Positions 35,443 through 46,400 are shown, numbered from the stretch's first letter. The stretch is 64,000 nt of DNA from Vibrio sp. Isolate34 (GCF_022397915.1 NZ_JAKEUO010000018.1:1631-65630), one strand, 5' to 3'. Program-made: numbers and translations. The notes: a model not told the origin generated them from the letters alone.

Positions 35443-35967
35443 ATGGCTCGCAAAAACCAAAAAGCTCCATGGGAACCAGAAGAAGAAATCATCTGGGTAA
35501 GTAAAACCGAAATGAAAACGGACATGGAAGCCCTACAGAAACTAGGGGAAGAACTTGTTACCCTAAAGCCATCAGTATTAGAGAAGTTCCCTCTGTCTGA
35601 AGATTTGGCACTCGCGATTAAAGACGCACAACGCTTTAAGAACGAAGCAAAACGTCGCCAGCTTCAATACATTGGTAAGATCATGCGTAACATCGACCCA
35701 GAGCCAATTCAAGCGGCATTGGACAAGGTACGTAACAAGCACTCACAAGCAACAGCTGAGCTACACAAGCTTGAGCAACTGCGTGATCGTGTTGTTGCTG
35801 AAGGCGATGCTGCCATTTCAGAAGTCATGGACATGTACCCTGAAGCAGACCGTCAGCGTCTTCGTCAGCTAGCTCGCCAAGCTAACAAAGAGAAATCAGC
35901 GAACAAGCCAGCAAAGGCTTCTCGTGAGATCTTCCAAATCTTAAAAGAGCTAAAGCTAGAAGACTAA
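35443..35967 (+). CDS. darP: Ribosome-associated protein DarP (YjgA)
   Basis: A 174-residue highly charged helical protein of the DUF615 family (E. coli YjgA, now DarP). It associates with late 50S precursors and helps assemble the peptidyl transferase centre. The family stretch FPLSEDLALAIKDAQRFKNEAKRRQLQYIGKLM-like runs from about residue 48 to 80. Confidence 0.93.
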   Translation: MARKNQKAPWEPEEEIIWVSKTEMKTDMEALQKLGEELVTLKPSVLEKFPLSEDLALAIKDAQRFKNEAKRRQLQYIGKIMRNIDPEPIQAALDKVRNKHSQATAELHKLEQLRDRVVAEGDAAISEVMDMYPEADRQRLRQLARQANKEKSANKPAKASREIFQILKELKLED

Positions 35968-35996
35968 TCTTTGTCGCTTTACTCAGCAAGATAATA

Positions 35997-36025
35997 AAAG
36001 ACCTAGCGCATGCTAGGTCTTTTTG
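35997..36025. terminator. Bidirectional terminator between darP and thiQ
   Basis: The stem aaaagacctagc / gctaggtctttt with a gcat loop and T-run lies 30 bp after darP. Confidence 0.8.
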
Positions 36026-36074
36026 TTTTAGGCGTACTCAGTATCAAAACACATTCAATATCAAAACTAAGCGA

Positions 36075-36782
36075 TCACTCACCCGCTTTCACAAACGAGC
36101 TCAGTTCAGGTTGTGGGTGGTCAGCGGTAAGCTCGGCTATCGAGTCTTCAACCAGCACCTTCCCCAATGCGACAAACACAAACTTGTTCGCAATACTGCG
36201 CGCATCACCTAAGTGGTGTGTCACCATCAAGACGGTGATGTTACGCTCTGCGGCTAATCGTTTTACCAAGATCAACATCTCTTCACGTAGCAAAGGATCA
36301 AGCGCAGAAAAAGGTTCATCAAGCAGCCAAATGTCATGTGGTTGAACAAAACAACGCGCCAGTGCGACACGCTGACGTTGACCGCCTGATAAGTGCTCAG
36401 GCAGCCTATCTAAGTACTCCGCAACACCCACTTGTGCAGCGGCTTGCTCAACATCGAGCTTTTGGGTTGCCGTAAGCTTTAACCCCGGATGCAAGCCTAA
36501 GCCAATATTTTCACGTACCGTGAGGTGAGCAAATAGATTGTGTTCTTGGAACAACATCGCCAGCGGGCGTTGGTACGCTTCTTTGCCAATCAACGATTGT
36601 CCTGCCACCGAGATCTCACCCGATGTTGGCTCAATAAACCCCGCAACCAATGCAAGTAGCGTTGATTTGCCCGCACCACTTGGCCCCATCAGAGCAACAA
36701 TATCGCCCTGCTCTGCTTGGAAATCAAAACTAAACAACTCTTGGTGATAGTGGTAATCCACATCTTTCATCACTAACATCAT
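36075..36782 (-). CDS. thiQ: Thiamine ABC transporter ATPase ThiQ
   Basis: A 235-residue ATPase for thiamine/TPP import. Walker A GPSGAGKST (about 32-40), signature LSGGQRQRVALAR and Walker B WLLDEPFSALDP are intact. Two neighbouring ATGs (36782 and 36779) are possible starts; the AAGGAAC site suits either. It follows thiP by 7 bp in the thiBPQ operon under the TPP riboswitch. Confidence 0.95.
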   Translation of the reverse strand: MMLVMKDVDYHYHQELFSFDFQAEQGDIVALMGPSGAGKSTLLALVAGFIEPTSGEISVAGQSLIGKEAYQRPLAMLFQEHNLFAHLTVRENIGLGLHPGLKLTATQKLDVEQAAAQVGVAEYLDRLPEHLSGGQRQRVALARCFVQPHDIWLLDEPFSALDPLLREEMLILVKRLAAERNITVLMVTHHLGDARSIANKFVFVALGKVLVEDSIAELTADHPQPELSSFVKAGE

Positions 36783-36789
36783 CGGTTCC

Positions 36790-38385
36790 TTAACTCTTTA
36801 GCTTTGAGCTTCGAGTAAACAAAAATTCAATCAGACTAAAACTGCCCACACTCAGTAACAGCAAACTTACTGACACCACTGCTGCCGCTTCCATTTGATA
36901 GCTGCCTAACAATTGGAATAGATACAAAGGCAGAGTTCTAAAGTCTTGGCTACCAAACAAGGCAATCGCACTTAAGTCACCCATCGCCAGCATAAAGCTG
37001 ATTGAGAATGCTTGCGCCATTGGTTTACGTAGCGCACGCCACTCTACCAGTCTAAAACGAGTGAAGCCTGTCATTCCTAAGCTTGCACACACATACTGAT
37101 ACTGCTGAGAAAGATGCAGCATAGGTTGAGCTAAGGTTTTAATCACGTAAGGCAGCGCCATCAAACTGTTTACGGCAATCACGATAAAGAAAGCCAAGCT
37201 GAACACATCGGTAACCGAGCGCAATAATAAGAACAGGCCCGTACTGATCACCAAGCCCGGCGTCACCAAAATGATAGTGCCAATCAGCTCAATCTTATCC
37301 GCTCTAAAGTTCTTGTTCTGCAAACGCCATGCGCGACTGGTCAGAAGGATCGCGATACCAATACCAACGGCGATAATACTTGCGAGGGAAGCAACACGAA
37401 CCGAGGTCATTAACGCTGCCCAAAATGGCTCGCTGCTCAGTACAATGAGCGCCTGAGAGTTAATACCACTTAGAATAACCATGGCTAATGGCGGCAATAC
37501 CAGCATTGAGACTATGATGATCCAAAAGCTATCCCAAGCTTTTGACCACCAGCTGTCCTTAACCAAATACTTCTCTTCCGACAGCTGACTAGCCGTCACA
37601 GATATAGGCTTGGACAAACGCTGAATACTCACCGCTAATACGCCACACAGCAGCATTTGCCATATCGCGAGTAACGCGCCAGCTTGCAGGTCAAAGTCGA
37701 ATTTGATTGCTTGATAGATGGCGAGCTCAATGGTGGTCGATTTCGGACCACCACCCAACGCCATCACGGTAGCAAAGCTGGTGAAGCACAACATGAAGAC
37801 CAAGCCACACACATGCGGCAATTGCTGTCTTAGCCTCGGCCATTCAACCCATTTGAATTTATTCCAATGACTCATACCTAAGTGAGCACACAGTTTATGC
37901 TGCTCGGCAGGCACAGTATCTAACGCTTGCAAAAGTAAGCGACTGGCATAAGGCAGGTTAAAGAAAACGTGCGCCAACAAAATACCATTCAAGCCATAAA
38001 TCGAGAATGGTAGCTCAATGTCGAAGTTAGCTAAGAACTTAGCTAACCAACCACTATTGCCGTAAATCGCTAGCAAACCAAACACGCCGACTAACACAGG
38101 CAGAACCAAGGTCGACGCGAACAATCTTAATAACAAGGCTCGTCCAAAAAACTGTCTGCGGCATAAAGCGTGTGCAATAGGTATAGCAAAGCCAACACTC
38201 AGCACTGTTGAGAGTGTCGCCTGATAAAAGCTGAATTTCGTTACATGCCAATAGTAAGGATCGGACCATACTTGGCTGATATCAAGAGAAGGGGCATTGC
38301 TAAGCAATGCCCCAACTGCTGAAACCACGAAGGCGGTAATGAGTATCGCAACCCAGATCCCTACCTTAGGTGTTTTCTTTATCAT
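36790..38385 (-). CDS. thiP: Thiamine ABC transporter permease ThiP
   Basis: A 531-residue permease with two fused binding-protein-dependent transport domains, about twelve helices. EAA-type loops are seen in both halves (EWPRLRQQLPHVCG near 177 and EWRALRKPMAQAF near 447). It is the second gene of thiBPQ; an 83-bp gap separates it from thiB. Confidence 0.94.
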   Translation of the reverse strand: MIKKTPKVGIWVAILITAFVVSAVGALLSNAPSLDISQVWSDPYYWHVTKFSFYQATLSTVLSVGFAIPIAHALCRRQFFGRALLLRLFASTLVLPVLVGVFGLLAIYGNSGWLAKFLANFDIELPFSIYGLNGILLAHVFFNLPYASRLLLQALDTVPAEQHKLCAHLGMSHWNKFKWVEWPRLRQQLPHVCGLVFMLCFTSFATVMALGGGPKSTTIELAIYQAIKFDFDLQAGALLAIWQMLLCGVLAVSIQRLSKPISVTASQLSEEKYLVKDSWWSKAWDSFWIIIVSMLVLPPLAMVILSGINSQALIVLSSEPFWAALMTSVRVASLASIIAVGIGIAILLTSRAWRLQNKNFRADKIELIGTIILVTPGLVISTGLFLLLRSVTDVFSLAFFIVIAVNSLMALPYVIKTLAQPMLHLSQQYQYVCASLGMTGFTRFRLVEWRALRKPMAQAFSISFMLAMGDLSAIALFGSQDFRTLPLYLFQLLGSYQMEAAAVVSVSLLLLSVGSFSLIEFLFTRSSKLKS

Positions 38386-38468
38386 AAATTGATTTTTTAC
38401 CGTAAATGGTTCACTCCAAACATCACGAATGAACCTTTAAATACAGAAAGCGAGTTTTTAAAAGTACG

Positions 38469-39461
38469 TTAGAAAGTAAGTGCACTCTGCCATTCACGAA
38501 TCCAAGGCTTACGCTTCTCGGCGATCTCTTCAGAGCTAAAGCTCAACGCTGTCTGCGGTACTGTTAACTGCTCAAAGCCTTTTGGTAACTCAACATCTGT
38601 TACTGGGTACATCCAGTTACCTGTAGGCATCGCCGATTGGAACTCATCACTTAGGATAAACGCCATAAACTCATCAGCAAGCTTTTCGTTCTTACTGCCT
38701 TTAACCTTAGCGGCTACTTCCACTTGAGTGTAATGCCCTTCTTCGAAGCTCGCTGCTGCGTACTTAGAATCGCTCTCTGCAATGATATGGTAAGCCGGAG
38801 AAGTTGTGTAAGACAGAACCAAGTCAGACTCACCTTCTAGGAACATAGAGTAAGCTTCAGACCAACCTTTAGTTACCGTAACGGTTTTCTGAGCTAGCTT
38901 CTTCCAAGCTGTCGTTGCTTCATCACCGTAAACCGATTTCATCCATAACATCATGCCTTGGCCAGGTGTTGAAGTACGTGGATCTTGGTAGATAACCTTC
39001 AGATCATCACGCTGCTCAACCAGCTCTTTCAGGCTCTTAGGCGGGTTGGCGAGTTTCTCTGTGTTATATACAAACGCAAAGTAACCAAAGTCATAAGGTA
39101 CAAAGGTCTTATCATCCCAACCATTAGGTAGTGTTACTGATGAAGTATCAACCTTATGCTCAGCCAATAAACCCGTCGCTTTCGCTTCAGCCATTAGGTT
39201 GTTGTCTAGACCTAATACGATGTCAGCCTTGCTGTTGCCGCCTTCAAGGCGTAAGCGGTTTAGAATAGACACGCCATCTTCTAGCGCGACAAAGTTCACA
39301 TCACAGCCGCACTTCTCTTCAAATGCTTTTTCAACAGCAGGACGAGGGCCCCAATCCGCAGCAAAAGAGTCATAGGTGTATACAGTCAAAGTGTTGTCTG
39401 CAGCGAAGGCAGAAAAAGAGATCGCTGTAGTAACAGCAAGGGTAGTTAATGTGAATTTCAC
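38469..39461 (-). CDS. thiB: Thiamine-binding periplasmic protein ThiB
   Basis: A 330-residue solute-binding protein (TbpA) that captures thiamine, TMP and TPP. A signal peptide ends near SFSAFA-ADN. The start codon is GTG at 39461, behind the ribosome-binding site GGAGAGC. It is the first gene after the TPP riboswitch, so thiamine pyrophosphate should shut the whole operon down. Confidence 0.95.
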   Translation of the reverse strand: MKFTLTTLAVTTAISFSAFAADNTLTVYTYDSFAADWGPRPAVEKAFEEKCGCDVNFVALEDGVSILNRLRLEGGNSKADIVLGLDNNLMAEAKATGLLAEHKVDTSSVTLPNGWDDKTFVPYDFGYFAFVYNTEKLANPPKSLKELVEQRDDLKVIYQDPRTSTPGQGMMLWMKSVYGDEATTAWKKLAQKTVTVTKGWSEAYSMFLEGESDLVLSYTTSPAYHIIAESDSKYAAASFEEGHYTQVEVAAKVKGSKNEKLADEFMAFILSDEFQSAMPTGNWMYPVTDVELPKGFEQLTVPQTALSFSSEEIAEKRKPWIREWQSALTF

Positions 39462-39526
39462 TGGACGCTCTCCATGGTCTGAGCGGCACAGGTTTGAGGG
39501 AGGAGAACGGTAGAGGTTGTTCCTAA

Positions 39527-39629
39527 CTCAATTCCTACGCCAGCATTATCTGGTTCAGGTTTACGGGTCCCAAGCACTTGCTTGATCTCAGCTCGCATTC
39601 ATTATTTGAATGGTTCGCTCCCCGATGAG
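39527..39629 (-). promoter_or_regulatory. TPP riboswitch (THI box)
   Basis: The minus strand has the conserved THI-box parts in order: GGGGAGC, GCTGAGA, GGACCC, CCTGAACC and the CTGG..GTAGGAA end. P1 can close with CTCA/TGAG at the two ends. Sixty-five bases separate the aptamer from thiB. A TTCTCC in that gap could pair with the GGAGA of the thiB ribosome-binding site, which would fit control of translation; a terminator is not obvious. Confidence 0.93.
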
Positions 39630-39677
39630 TGTTCAGAATTGTAATTCGAATTTTAACAATAAGCTATCAAGTTTGGA

Positions 39678-40301
39678 TCAATTACGTTGATCGTAACCCC
39701 AACGTGGCACTAAACCTTGCTCGATACCAAGATGGTCCAAAATGCGCGCCACCATAAAATCAACTAAGTCTTCAATCGATTTAGGTTGGTGATAAAAGCC
39801 CGGAGCCGCAGGCATGATTGTCACACCCATGCTTGAAAGTTTGTGCATGTTCTCTAGGTGAAGCGTCGAAAATGGTGTTTCACGAACCACCAATAACAGC
39901 TGACCTCGCTCTTTCATCACCACATCTGCTGCGCGCTCAATCAGGTTATCCGATAACCCATGGGCAATGGATGCCAAGCTGCCCGCAGAACACGGACACA
40001 CCACCATCTGCCTCGGCGCAGCTGAGCCAGAGGCAACCGGTGAGAACCAATCATCCTTGCCACACACCACCAGCTTTTCTGGATCACAGCCGAGATGCTT
40101 AACCAAAGCTTGTTTCGCCGCTTCCGGGCCAGCAGGTAACTTAAGTTCATGCTCTGTCGCTAGTACCACTCGCGCAGCCGACGATATCAGTAAATACACC
40201 TGATAATCGGCTGCTAATAAGCATTCGAGTAAACGCAGTCCATAAGGCGCACCAGATGCGCCAGTGAAAGCAAGAGTTATCGCTTTATCGTGTTTTGTCA
40301 T
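39678..40301 (-). CDS. ubiX: Flavin prenyltransferase UbiX
   Basis: A 207-residue flavoprotein that joins dimethylallyl phosphate to FMN, giving prenyl-FMN for the ubiquinone decarboxylase UbiD. TGASGAPYGLRLLE (about 14-27) binds FMN, and VVCPCSAGSLASIAHGLSDNLIERAADV (about 100-127) is the family signature. It follows mpl by 38 bp on the same strand. Confidence 0.95.
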   Translation of the reverse strand: MTKHDKAITLAFTGASGAPYGLRLLECLLAADYQVYLLISSAARVVLATEHELKLPAGPEAAKQALVKHLGCDPEKLVVCGKDDWFSPVASGSAAPRQMVVCPCSAGSLASIAHGLSDNLIERAADVVMKERGQLLLVVRETPFSTLHLENMHKLSSMGVTIMPAAPGFYHQPKSIEDLVDFMVARILDHLGIEQGLVPRWGYDQRN

Positions 40302-40339
40302 GTTCTCAGTTACTTCAAATTATAAGGTCTTGGATTGGG

Positions 40340-41698
40340 TTAACCTTTAAGGGCTAACGCATCCAACAATTTCTGATGAATACCGCCAAAGCCACCATTA
40401 CTCATTACCAAGATTTGGTCGCCAGCTTGTGCCTCTGAGACAATTTTAGCAACGAATGCATCCATGTCATCACTGACGTGTGCAGGCTGATGACAAGCAT
40501 CTGCGACATCTTGTACAGACCAACCAATGTTATCTGGTTGGAATAAGTAAGTGGAATCCGCTTGCTTGAGCGAATCAGCCAAGGTTTCTTTGTGCACACC
40601 GCGCTTCATGGTGGCAGAACGAGGCTCTAAAACGGCAATGATTTTCTTTGTGTCGACCTTATTACGTAAACCACCGAGCGTAAGTTCAATCGCTGTCGGG
40701 TGATGTGCAAAATCATCATAAACAGACACACCAGCCACCTCGCCTTTAAACTCCAAACGACGCTTGGTGTTGATGAAAGTCGCTAGCGATTCACACGCTA
40801 AATCCGGTGTTACACCCACATGTCTTGCTGCCGCAATCGCCATTAAGGCGTTGTTAACGTTGTGGTCTCCCACTAAATCCCAATCTACCGTTCCAACACA
40901 TTCGTCTTGGAAGTAAACCTCAAATTTAGAGCCGTCTTTAACCAGCTTATTGGCATCCCAATCACCAAGTTCACCACTCGATTCTGTTTCACTCCAGCAG
41001 CCACGAGATAGGACATCTTGGATAGCCGCATCTTGCTTAGGTGAGAAAATACGGCCATTGCTTGGTACGGTACGCACTAAATGATGGAACTGACGCTTGA
41101 TCGCTTCAAGATCATCGAAGATGTCAGCATGATCAAACTCAAGGTTATTCATGACCAAGGTTCTCGGATGGTAGTGAACAAACTTAGAGCGTTTATCGAA
41201 AAAAGCACTGTCGTATTCATCAGCTTCCACCACGAAGAACATGCTTTCCCCCAGACGAGCTGAGATACCAAAGTTACCTAATACACCACCCACCAAGAAG
41301 CCCGGCGCATAGCCACAGTCTTCTAATATCCAAGCTAGCATGCTAGATGTTGTCGTCTTGCCATGCGTGCCTGATACGGCCAACACCCAACGGTCGTGCA
41401 ACAAGAACTCTTGCAACCACTGCGGGCCAGATGTGTATCTAAGGTTGTTATCCAATACATACTCAACACACGGATTACCACGGCTCATCGCATTACCGAT
41501 AACCACAAGGTCTGGCCTTGGCTCTAATTGGCTAGGGTCGAACCCTTCAATAATTTCAATCCCTTGAGACTCCAACAAGGTGCTCATTGGAGGATAAACA
41601 TTCGCGTCACTACCGGTAACCTTGTGACCTAATTGACGAGCCAATACCGCAGCACCACCCATGAAGGTGCCACAAATTCCTAAGATATGAATATGCAT
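40340..41698 (-). CDS. mpl: Murein peptide ligase Mpl
   Basis: A 452-residue Mur-ligase that joins the recycled tripeptide L-Ala-gamma-D-Glu-meso-DAP to UDP-MurNAc. The N-terminal MHIHILGICGTFMGG binds UDP; the ATP site is SGTHGKTTTSSM (about 108-119); YDDFAHHPTAIELTL marks the C-terminal domain. It diverges from fbp with 270 bp between them. Confidence 0.96.
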   Translation of the reverse strand: MHIHILGICGTFMGGAAVLARQLGHKVTGSDANVYPPMSTLLESQGIEIIEGFDPSQLEPRPDLVVIGNAMSRGNPCVEYVLDNNLRYTSGPQWLQEFLLHDRWVLAVSGTHGKTTTSSMLAWILEDCGYAPGFLVGGVLGNFGISARLGESMFFVVEADEYDSAFFDKRSKFVHYHPRTLVMNNLEFDHADIFDDLEAIKRQFHHLVRTVPSNGRIFSPKQDAAIQDVLSRGCWSETESSGELGDWDANKLVKDGSKFEVYFQDECVGTVDWDLVGDHNVNNALMAIAAARHVGVTPDLACESLATFINTKRRLEFKGEVAGVSVYDDFAHHPTAIELTLGGLRNKVDTKKIIAVLEPRSATMKRGVHKETLADSLKQADSTYLFQPDNIGWSVQDVADACHQPAHVSDDMDAFVAKIVSEAQAGDQILVMSNGGFGGIHQKLLDALALKG

Positions 41699-41968
41699 AA
41701 ATTGCTTCCAAACGCCTGGCTAAATGAACCATGTCTAAATCAAACTACTTGCACTCATTATCATTAAATGACGATTAAAAGCGAGCGGCAATGCAAAACA
41801 AATAGAGTCGACATAGTAAGTGAGATCTGTGTCGCTTAGTTCATTACCATTAAAAAGATCTAACCTTTAGAATTTAGGTAAGCGTCTAGATGAATAAAGC
41901 CCACTCAAGAGGCCGAATCTACAGTGCTCAAATCCCCCATAATATTGAGAGAAGTTTAAGGAAATAAC

Positions 41969-42979
41969 ATGTCTGAGATGCGCACCCTTGGTGAGTTCAT
42001 TGTTGAGAAACAGAGTGACTTCCCCCATGCAAGCGGTGATCTATCATCCCTTTTGTCGTCTATTCGACTTGCTGCAAAAATTGTTAACCGTGAGATCAAC
42101 AAGGCTGGCCTAGTCGACATCACTGGCGCTGTTGGTACAGACAACGTGCAAGGTGAAGAGCAACAAAAGTTAGACCTTTACGCGAACGACAAATTTAAAG
42201 CGGCTCTAGAAGCTCGTGACCAAGTTTGTGGTGTTGCCAGTGAAGAAGAAGACGAAGCTGTCGCCTTCAATAAAGAGCTCAACAAAAACGCAAAATACGT
42301 TGTTCTGATGGATCCACTTGATGGTTCTTCAAACATCGATGTGAATGTATCTGTTGGTACAATTTTCTCTATCTACCGTCGTGTGTCTCCTATCGGAACG
42401 CCACCGACACAAGAAGATTTCTTACAGCCAGGACACAAGCAAGTAGCCGCGGGTTACGTGATTTACGGTTCTTCAACCATGCTTGTATACACAACAGGTG
42501 CTGGCGTAAACGGCTTCACCTACGACCCATCACTGGGTACCTTCTGCCTATCTCATGAAAACATGATGATTCCAGATGAAGGCAAAATTTACTCAATCAA
42601 CGAAGGCAACTACATCCGCTTCCCTACGGGTGTGAAAAAGTACATCAAGTACTGCCAAGAGAATGAGCCAAGCGACAACCGTCCTTACACATCACGTTAC
42701 ATCGGTTCTCTAGTATCAGATTTCCACCGTAACCTGCTGAAAGGCGGCATCTACTTGTACCCAAGCACACAAAGCCACCCGCAAGGTAAACTGCGTCTGC
42801 TTTACGAATGCAACCCAATTGCTTTCCTTATGGAGCAAGCGGGCGGTATCGCATCAGACGGTGCTCAACGTATCATGGACATAAAACCAACTGAGCTGCA
42901 CCAGCGTGTACCTTTCTTTGTTGGTTCAACAAACATGGTTCGTAAAGTAGAAGAGTTCCTTGAGTTGAACCCAGAGTAA
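41969..42979 (+). CDS. fbp: Fructose-1,6-bisphosphatase class I
   Basis: A 336-residue gluconeogenic phosphatase. The metal-site motif DPLDGSSNIDVN (about 115-126) is complete, with SEEED upstream and the substrate Tyr/Arg segments later (ESRYIGSLVSD-like, about 246-252; LYECNPIAFLMEQAGG). Beside mpl, as in E. coli. The ribosome-binding site is AAGGAA. Confidence 0.97.
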   Translation: MSEMRTLGEFIVEKQSDFPHASGDLSSLLSSIRLAAKIVNREINKAGLVDITGAVGTDNVQGEEQQKLDLYANDKFKAALEARDQVCGVASEEEDEAVAFNKELNKNAKYVVLMDPLDGSSNIDVNVSVGTIFSIYRRVSPIGTPPTQEDFLQPGHKQVAAGYVIYGSSTMLVYTTGAGVNGFTYDPSLGTFCLSHENMMIPDEGKIYSINEGNYIRFPTGVKKYIKYCQENEPSDNRPYTSRYIGSLVSDFHRNLLKGGIYLYPSTQSHPQGKLRLLYECNPIAFLMEQAGGIASDGAQRIMDIKPTELHQRVPFFVGSTNMVRKVEEFLELNPE

Positions 42980-43011
42980 CCCTCTCGCTTCATTCTCAAA
43001 TTAACACCATT

Positions 43012-43042
43012 AAAAAAGCCAGCATTTACGTGCTGGCTTTTA
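43012..43042. terminator. Terminator between fbp and ytfP
   Basis: The stem aaaagccagca / tgctggctttt with a six-base loop has T-rich flanks on both strands, between convergent genes. Confidence 0.8.
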
Positions 43043-43067
43043 TTTGATAACTCAGAATATACAGCGA

Positions 43068-43421
43068 TTAGCAGTTGTTCCGCTTACACCAGTTACCCGA
43101 AAGTATTTCTTTATTAGCTGTTAGATCAAGCTGATACAAATATACCCATGCTAATCCAAATATAGTCTCTATTTGCTCGCGACGATACTCAACAGGTACA
43201 TCTTCTAGCCGATCGAGCGACTCCAAAATTTCGTCGTTAATGATATAGACCTCGCCAGCGACACTTTTCTTTCCAGAAATCATCGCCGGATAAGCACCTA
43301 AATCAAAAAGGGCAAACAACTCAGGCGTATCGAAGCGTCCCAACAGCTCACAATTCTGCAAATAGTGGTGATTGGATTGACCTGGTCTCAAGGTGCCATA
43401 GACGAACACAAGATGCTGCAT
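43068..43421 (-). CDS. ytfP: Gamma-glutamylcyclotransferase-like protein YtfP
   Basis: A 117-residue GGCT/AIG2-fold protein. The N-terminal VFVYGTLRPGQSNHHYL carries the YGTL substrate loop, and a Glu within VEYRREQ (about 78-84) fits the catalytic position. E. coli YtfP is its homologue; its substrate is not settled. It is downstream of tamB on the same strand, as in E. coli. Confidence 0.88.
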   Translation of the reverse strand: MQHLVFVYGTLRPGQSNHHYLQNCELLGRFDTPELFALFDLGAYPAMISGKKSVAGEVYIINDEILESLDRLEDVPVEYRREQIETIFGLAWVYLYQLDLTANKEILSGNWCKRNNC

Positions 43422-43488
43422 AAACCCTCCATAAGCCTTTCATCTCTGTAATTCGATGAATGGCAAAACACTCTCGACCTAAACCGCT

Positions 43489-46400
43489 CTACTCGAACTC
43501 AAACTGATAGAGGAGGTCTACCGCACTGTCTAAGCCCGATACGGCTTCAACGTAGAGATCCTGCATCAATCGATAACGAACGGTAAACTCACCCAACGAG
43601 TTAAAGATACCCACACCATACTTCACCTGTAAGCCTGGCAGAATGTAACCACTTACCGTGACTTGTGAGTCATCGCCAGAGCCTGCGGTATCCAGCTGTA
43701 AATCCTGAACACCAAATGCTTCGCCGATTTCGCCAACAACCTTACCACTCTTCGCTAAACTCAAACCAATTAAGGTCGTCGTCATCGAACCGTTCGACTC
43801 ACCATCTATATCTTGGCCACGCAAAATATAAGAGAGCGCGTTGGCTTGCGGCATTGCAGGGTCAGAATAAATCTCAATTGTCGGCTCTGTCGCCGGGCCA
43901 GTCACTCGAATACCTGCGGTCACGTCATCCTGAGTGTTGTCAGGGTTACGTATCGCATTGATCGCTACGTATGGCTGATCCGGTGGACCATTCATTAGAA
44001 TCTTACCTTCTTCGATCAACAGGTCTTGTCCGAATGATTGGTAAGTACCATCGACGATGTTTACCTCACCGGTGATAAATGGACCTTGGTCTTTTTGAGC
44101 GACATTAAGCTTACCCACCAACTCACCTTCAAGGCCGAAAGCAGACAGTTTAAAGTCATCACCAATGGAGATATTAATATTGGTCATCACATTAAATGGA
44201 ATCGTGTCTTCGTTCTCTGGCTCAAGATCTTTATTCAAGATAACTTGATCAGAAGAGACGCCGACCGCTGACGGTGGTAAGTCTTCGACAACGATACGTC
44301 CCCACGGTAATGCAATATCACCAGTAATTTTTGCAAGCTCAGGCGTAACATCAATGGTCATATCAGGAACAACCTTAACCTTGACCATCGGTGGAATATC
44401 AACCATCAACTCATCAGCAAACACTCTCACATTCGAGTGCCATGCTTGAAGATCCTGCCAATCTCCCGAGCCCTCAATATCCAAGTGACCATCAGGCGTT
44501 TCGACATTGGCATCCAGCTTCGCGCTATAACCGTCAAAATCGAGATCAATACGGCCGTCTTTAACATCAACAGGCGTGACATCACCTTTAACTTGAATGC
44601 CATCAACAGAGAATTGACCAAAGACTTGAGGATGCATCAAAGAGCCTTTTACCTGTAGGTCACTCTCAAGGTCGGCCTTCAACAGACTGTATTCACCAAG
44701 GATCGGTTGTAAGAAGTCCAGATGGAAGGTTGTCAACTTAATGGCCGCATCGACCATTTTGTCTTCTGCGAGAATGTCTGGTAACGATACCGTGCCAGAC
44801 AGGTCACCATTGTCAGAAACATCGAGCTTAAAGTCGGCGTTCAGTTGGTTGTCTTTCAACTGTGCATTCAATGCAACACTTTCCCAACCAAGTGTAATTG
44901 GCTCGCCAACTTGTTGAACAACCTGACCTTTCGGCATATCGACGCTTACCGTCACCTCAGGTTCACCTTGTTCCGACCATTTGGCATGAGCGGTCGCATT
45001 CACTAAGCCCTGCAGCTGTGTCTCTTTAGGTACAAAGGCTTTAATTTGTTCGAAGTCGAATTGGTTAATCGCGAGCTTAGCCTCACCCGATTTCCCAGCT
45101 CGGATATCTTCATCCAAACACACGCTCGAACCCGATTGCTTCCAACAGTGTGCTTGAACGTCGGCATACTGCTTATCGACATCCGCCTTAATCGCAACAG
45201 GTTGGTCTAATATCCAAGGTCCCTGCTGGGTGGTAATTTTGACTCTGTCTAACGAGCCATCCCAAACCAGAGAAGGTTTCTGAATTAACTGACCAGAAAT
45301 TGCCAAACTTGTCGACACGATGTCGGATATCACATCAAGTGTTACGGTATGCTTCTTCTCACCGCCATTCACCGTTAAATCAATGCTTTCAACACTTTGA
45401 TCTTGATAGGTTAAGTTCTTCGCTTTTAATACAAGGTCAGCTTGAGCTTCGGGTAATGGCAGTGGAACGACAGAGCCATTAAGCGATAATGACTCAAGTG
45501 TTGCCTCGCTATTCCAATCAATCTTATCGACATTTAAAGCAAGGTCGACTTCGGGTTCATTCGTTGGGCCGCTAAGTTGGATGTTACCAATCACCTTACC
45601 TTTCAACTCAGGAACACTCTTATCTAACTGTGGGAAATTAATCGCAACGCCCATGCCCCATTGCTTATCCAGTTGCCCTTGAGCCTTAATCGAATTAACA
45701 CCGTGAGCCAAGCTCAAACCACTGGTTTTCAGTTTAGGTTCACCGCTCGCGCTGCGATCTGACGCTGACAACTGCCCTTCGATATCCAGAGGGTATTCAC
45801 GTAGAATCCCCTCGATATCGAGCTTAGGCAGTTCAATCGCCCAACCACCCGCTTGTGTCAGTTCACCCGAAGTGACGATGCTTCCGCTAATGTTACCCTC
45901 TGCTTCTGGCCATTGCAGACCTGGCTGAATATCCTTCAGCGTCACATCGGCTTGCCAGTTAACGAGCTTCTTCCAGTTAGCTTTAACCACACCATTGAGT
46001 TCACCACCCAGCGTGTTCAGTTTTAAGCGCTCAAGTTCAATCTGTTCTGTGGTGCCCTTGCCCTCTAGGTCGATGGTTAAGGCCGGTATCTCCTTACCAT
46101 CCGCCTCACCTTTAAGCTGCACATTAAAGTCATCTAATGAGCCGTTGGCTTTGAATTTTTCAATTGCAGCTTGGTAATCACTTTTACCTGAAAGAGGCCA
46201 TTGCGCTTGGCCATCTTCTAAAAGAAGGTCAAATGGCAGAGTCGGCTCTAAGGGTTGAATGTCCCCAGACAATTTTGCCTCAATCAATTCAGAAAACTGA
46301 GACTCTAGGTTTAGGTTAGCCACGCTGCCTTGTGCTTTCAGTGATAACTTCTGACCCGCAAGGTCGGTTTCTTTCACCAAAGCATCTAAAGAAAGATCTA

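Noticed and set aside
41750..41775. A Fur-like ATGATAATGAG stretch between mpl and fbp
   Set aside because: Only one half-site matches; neither neighbour is an iron gene.
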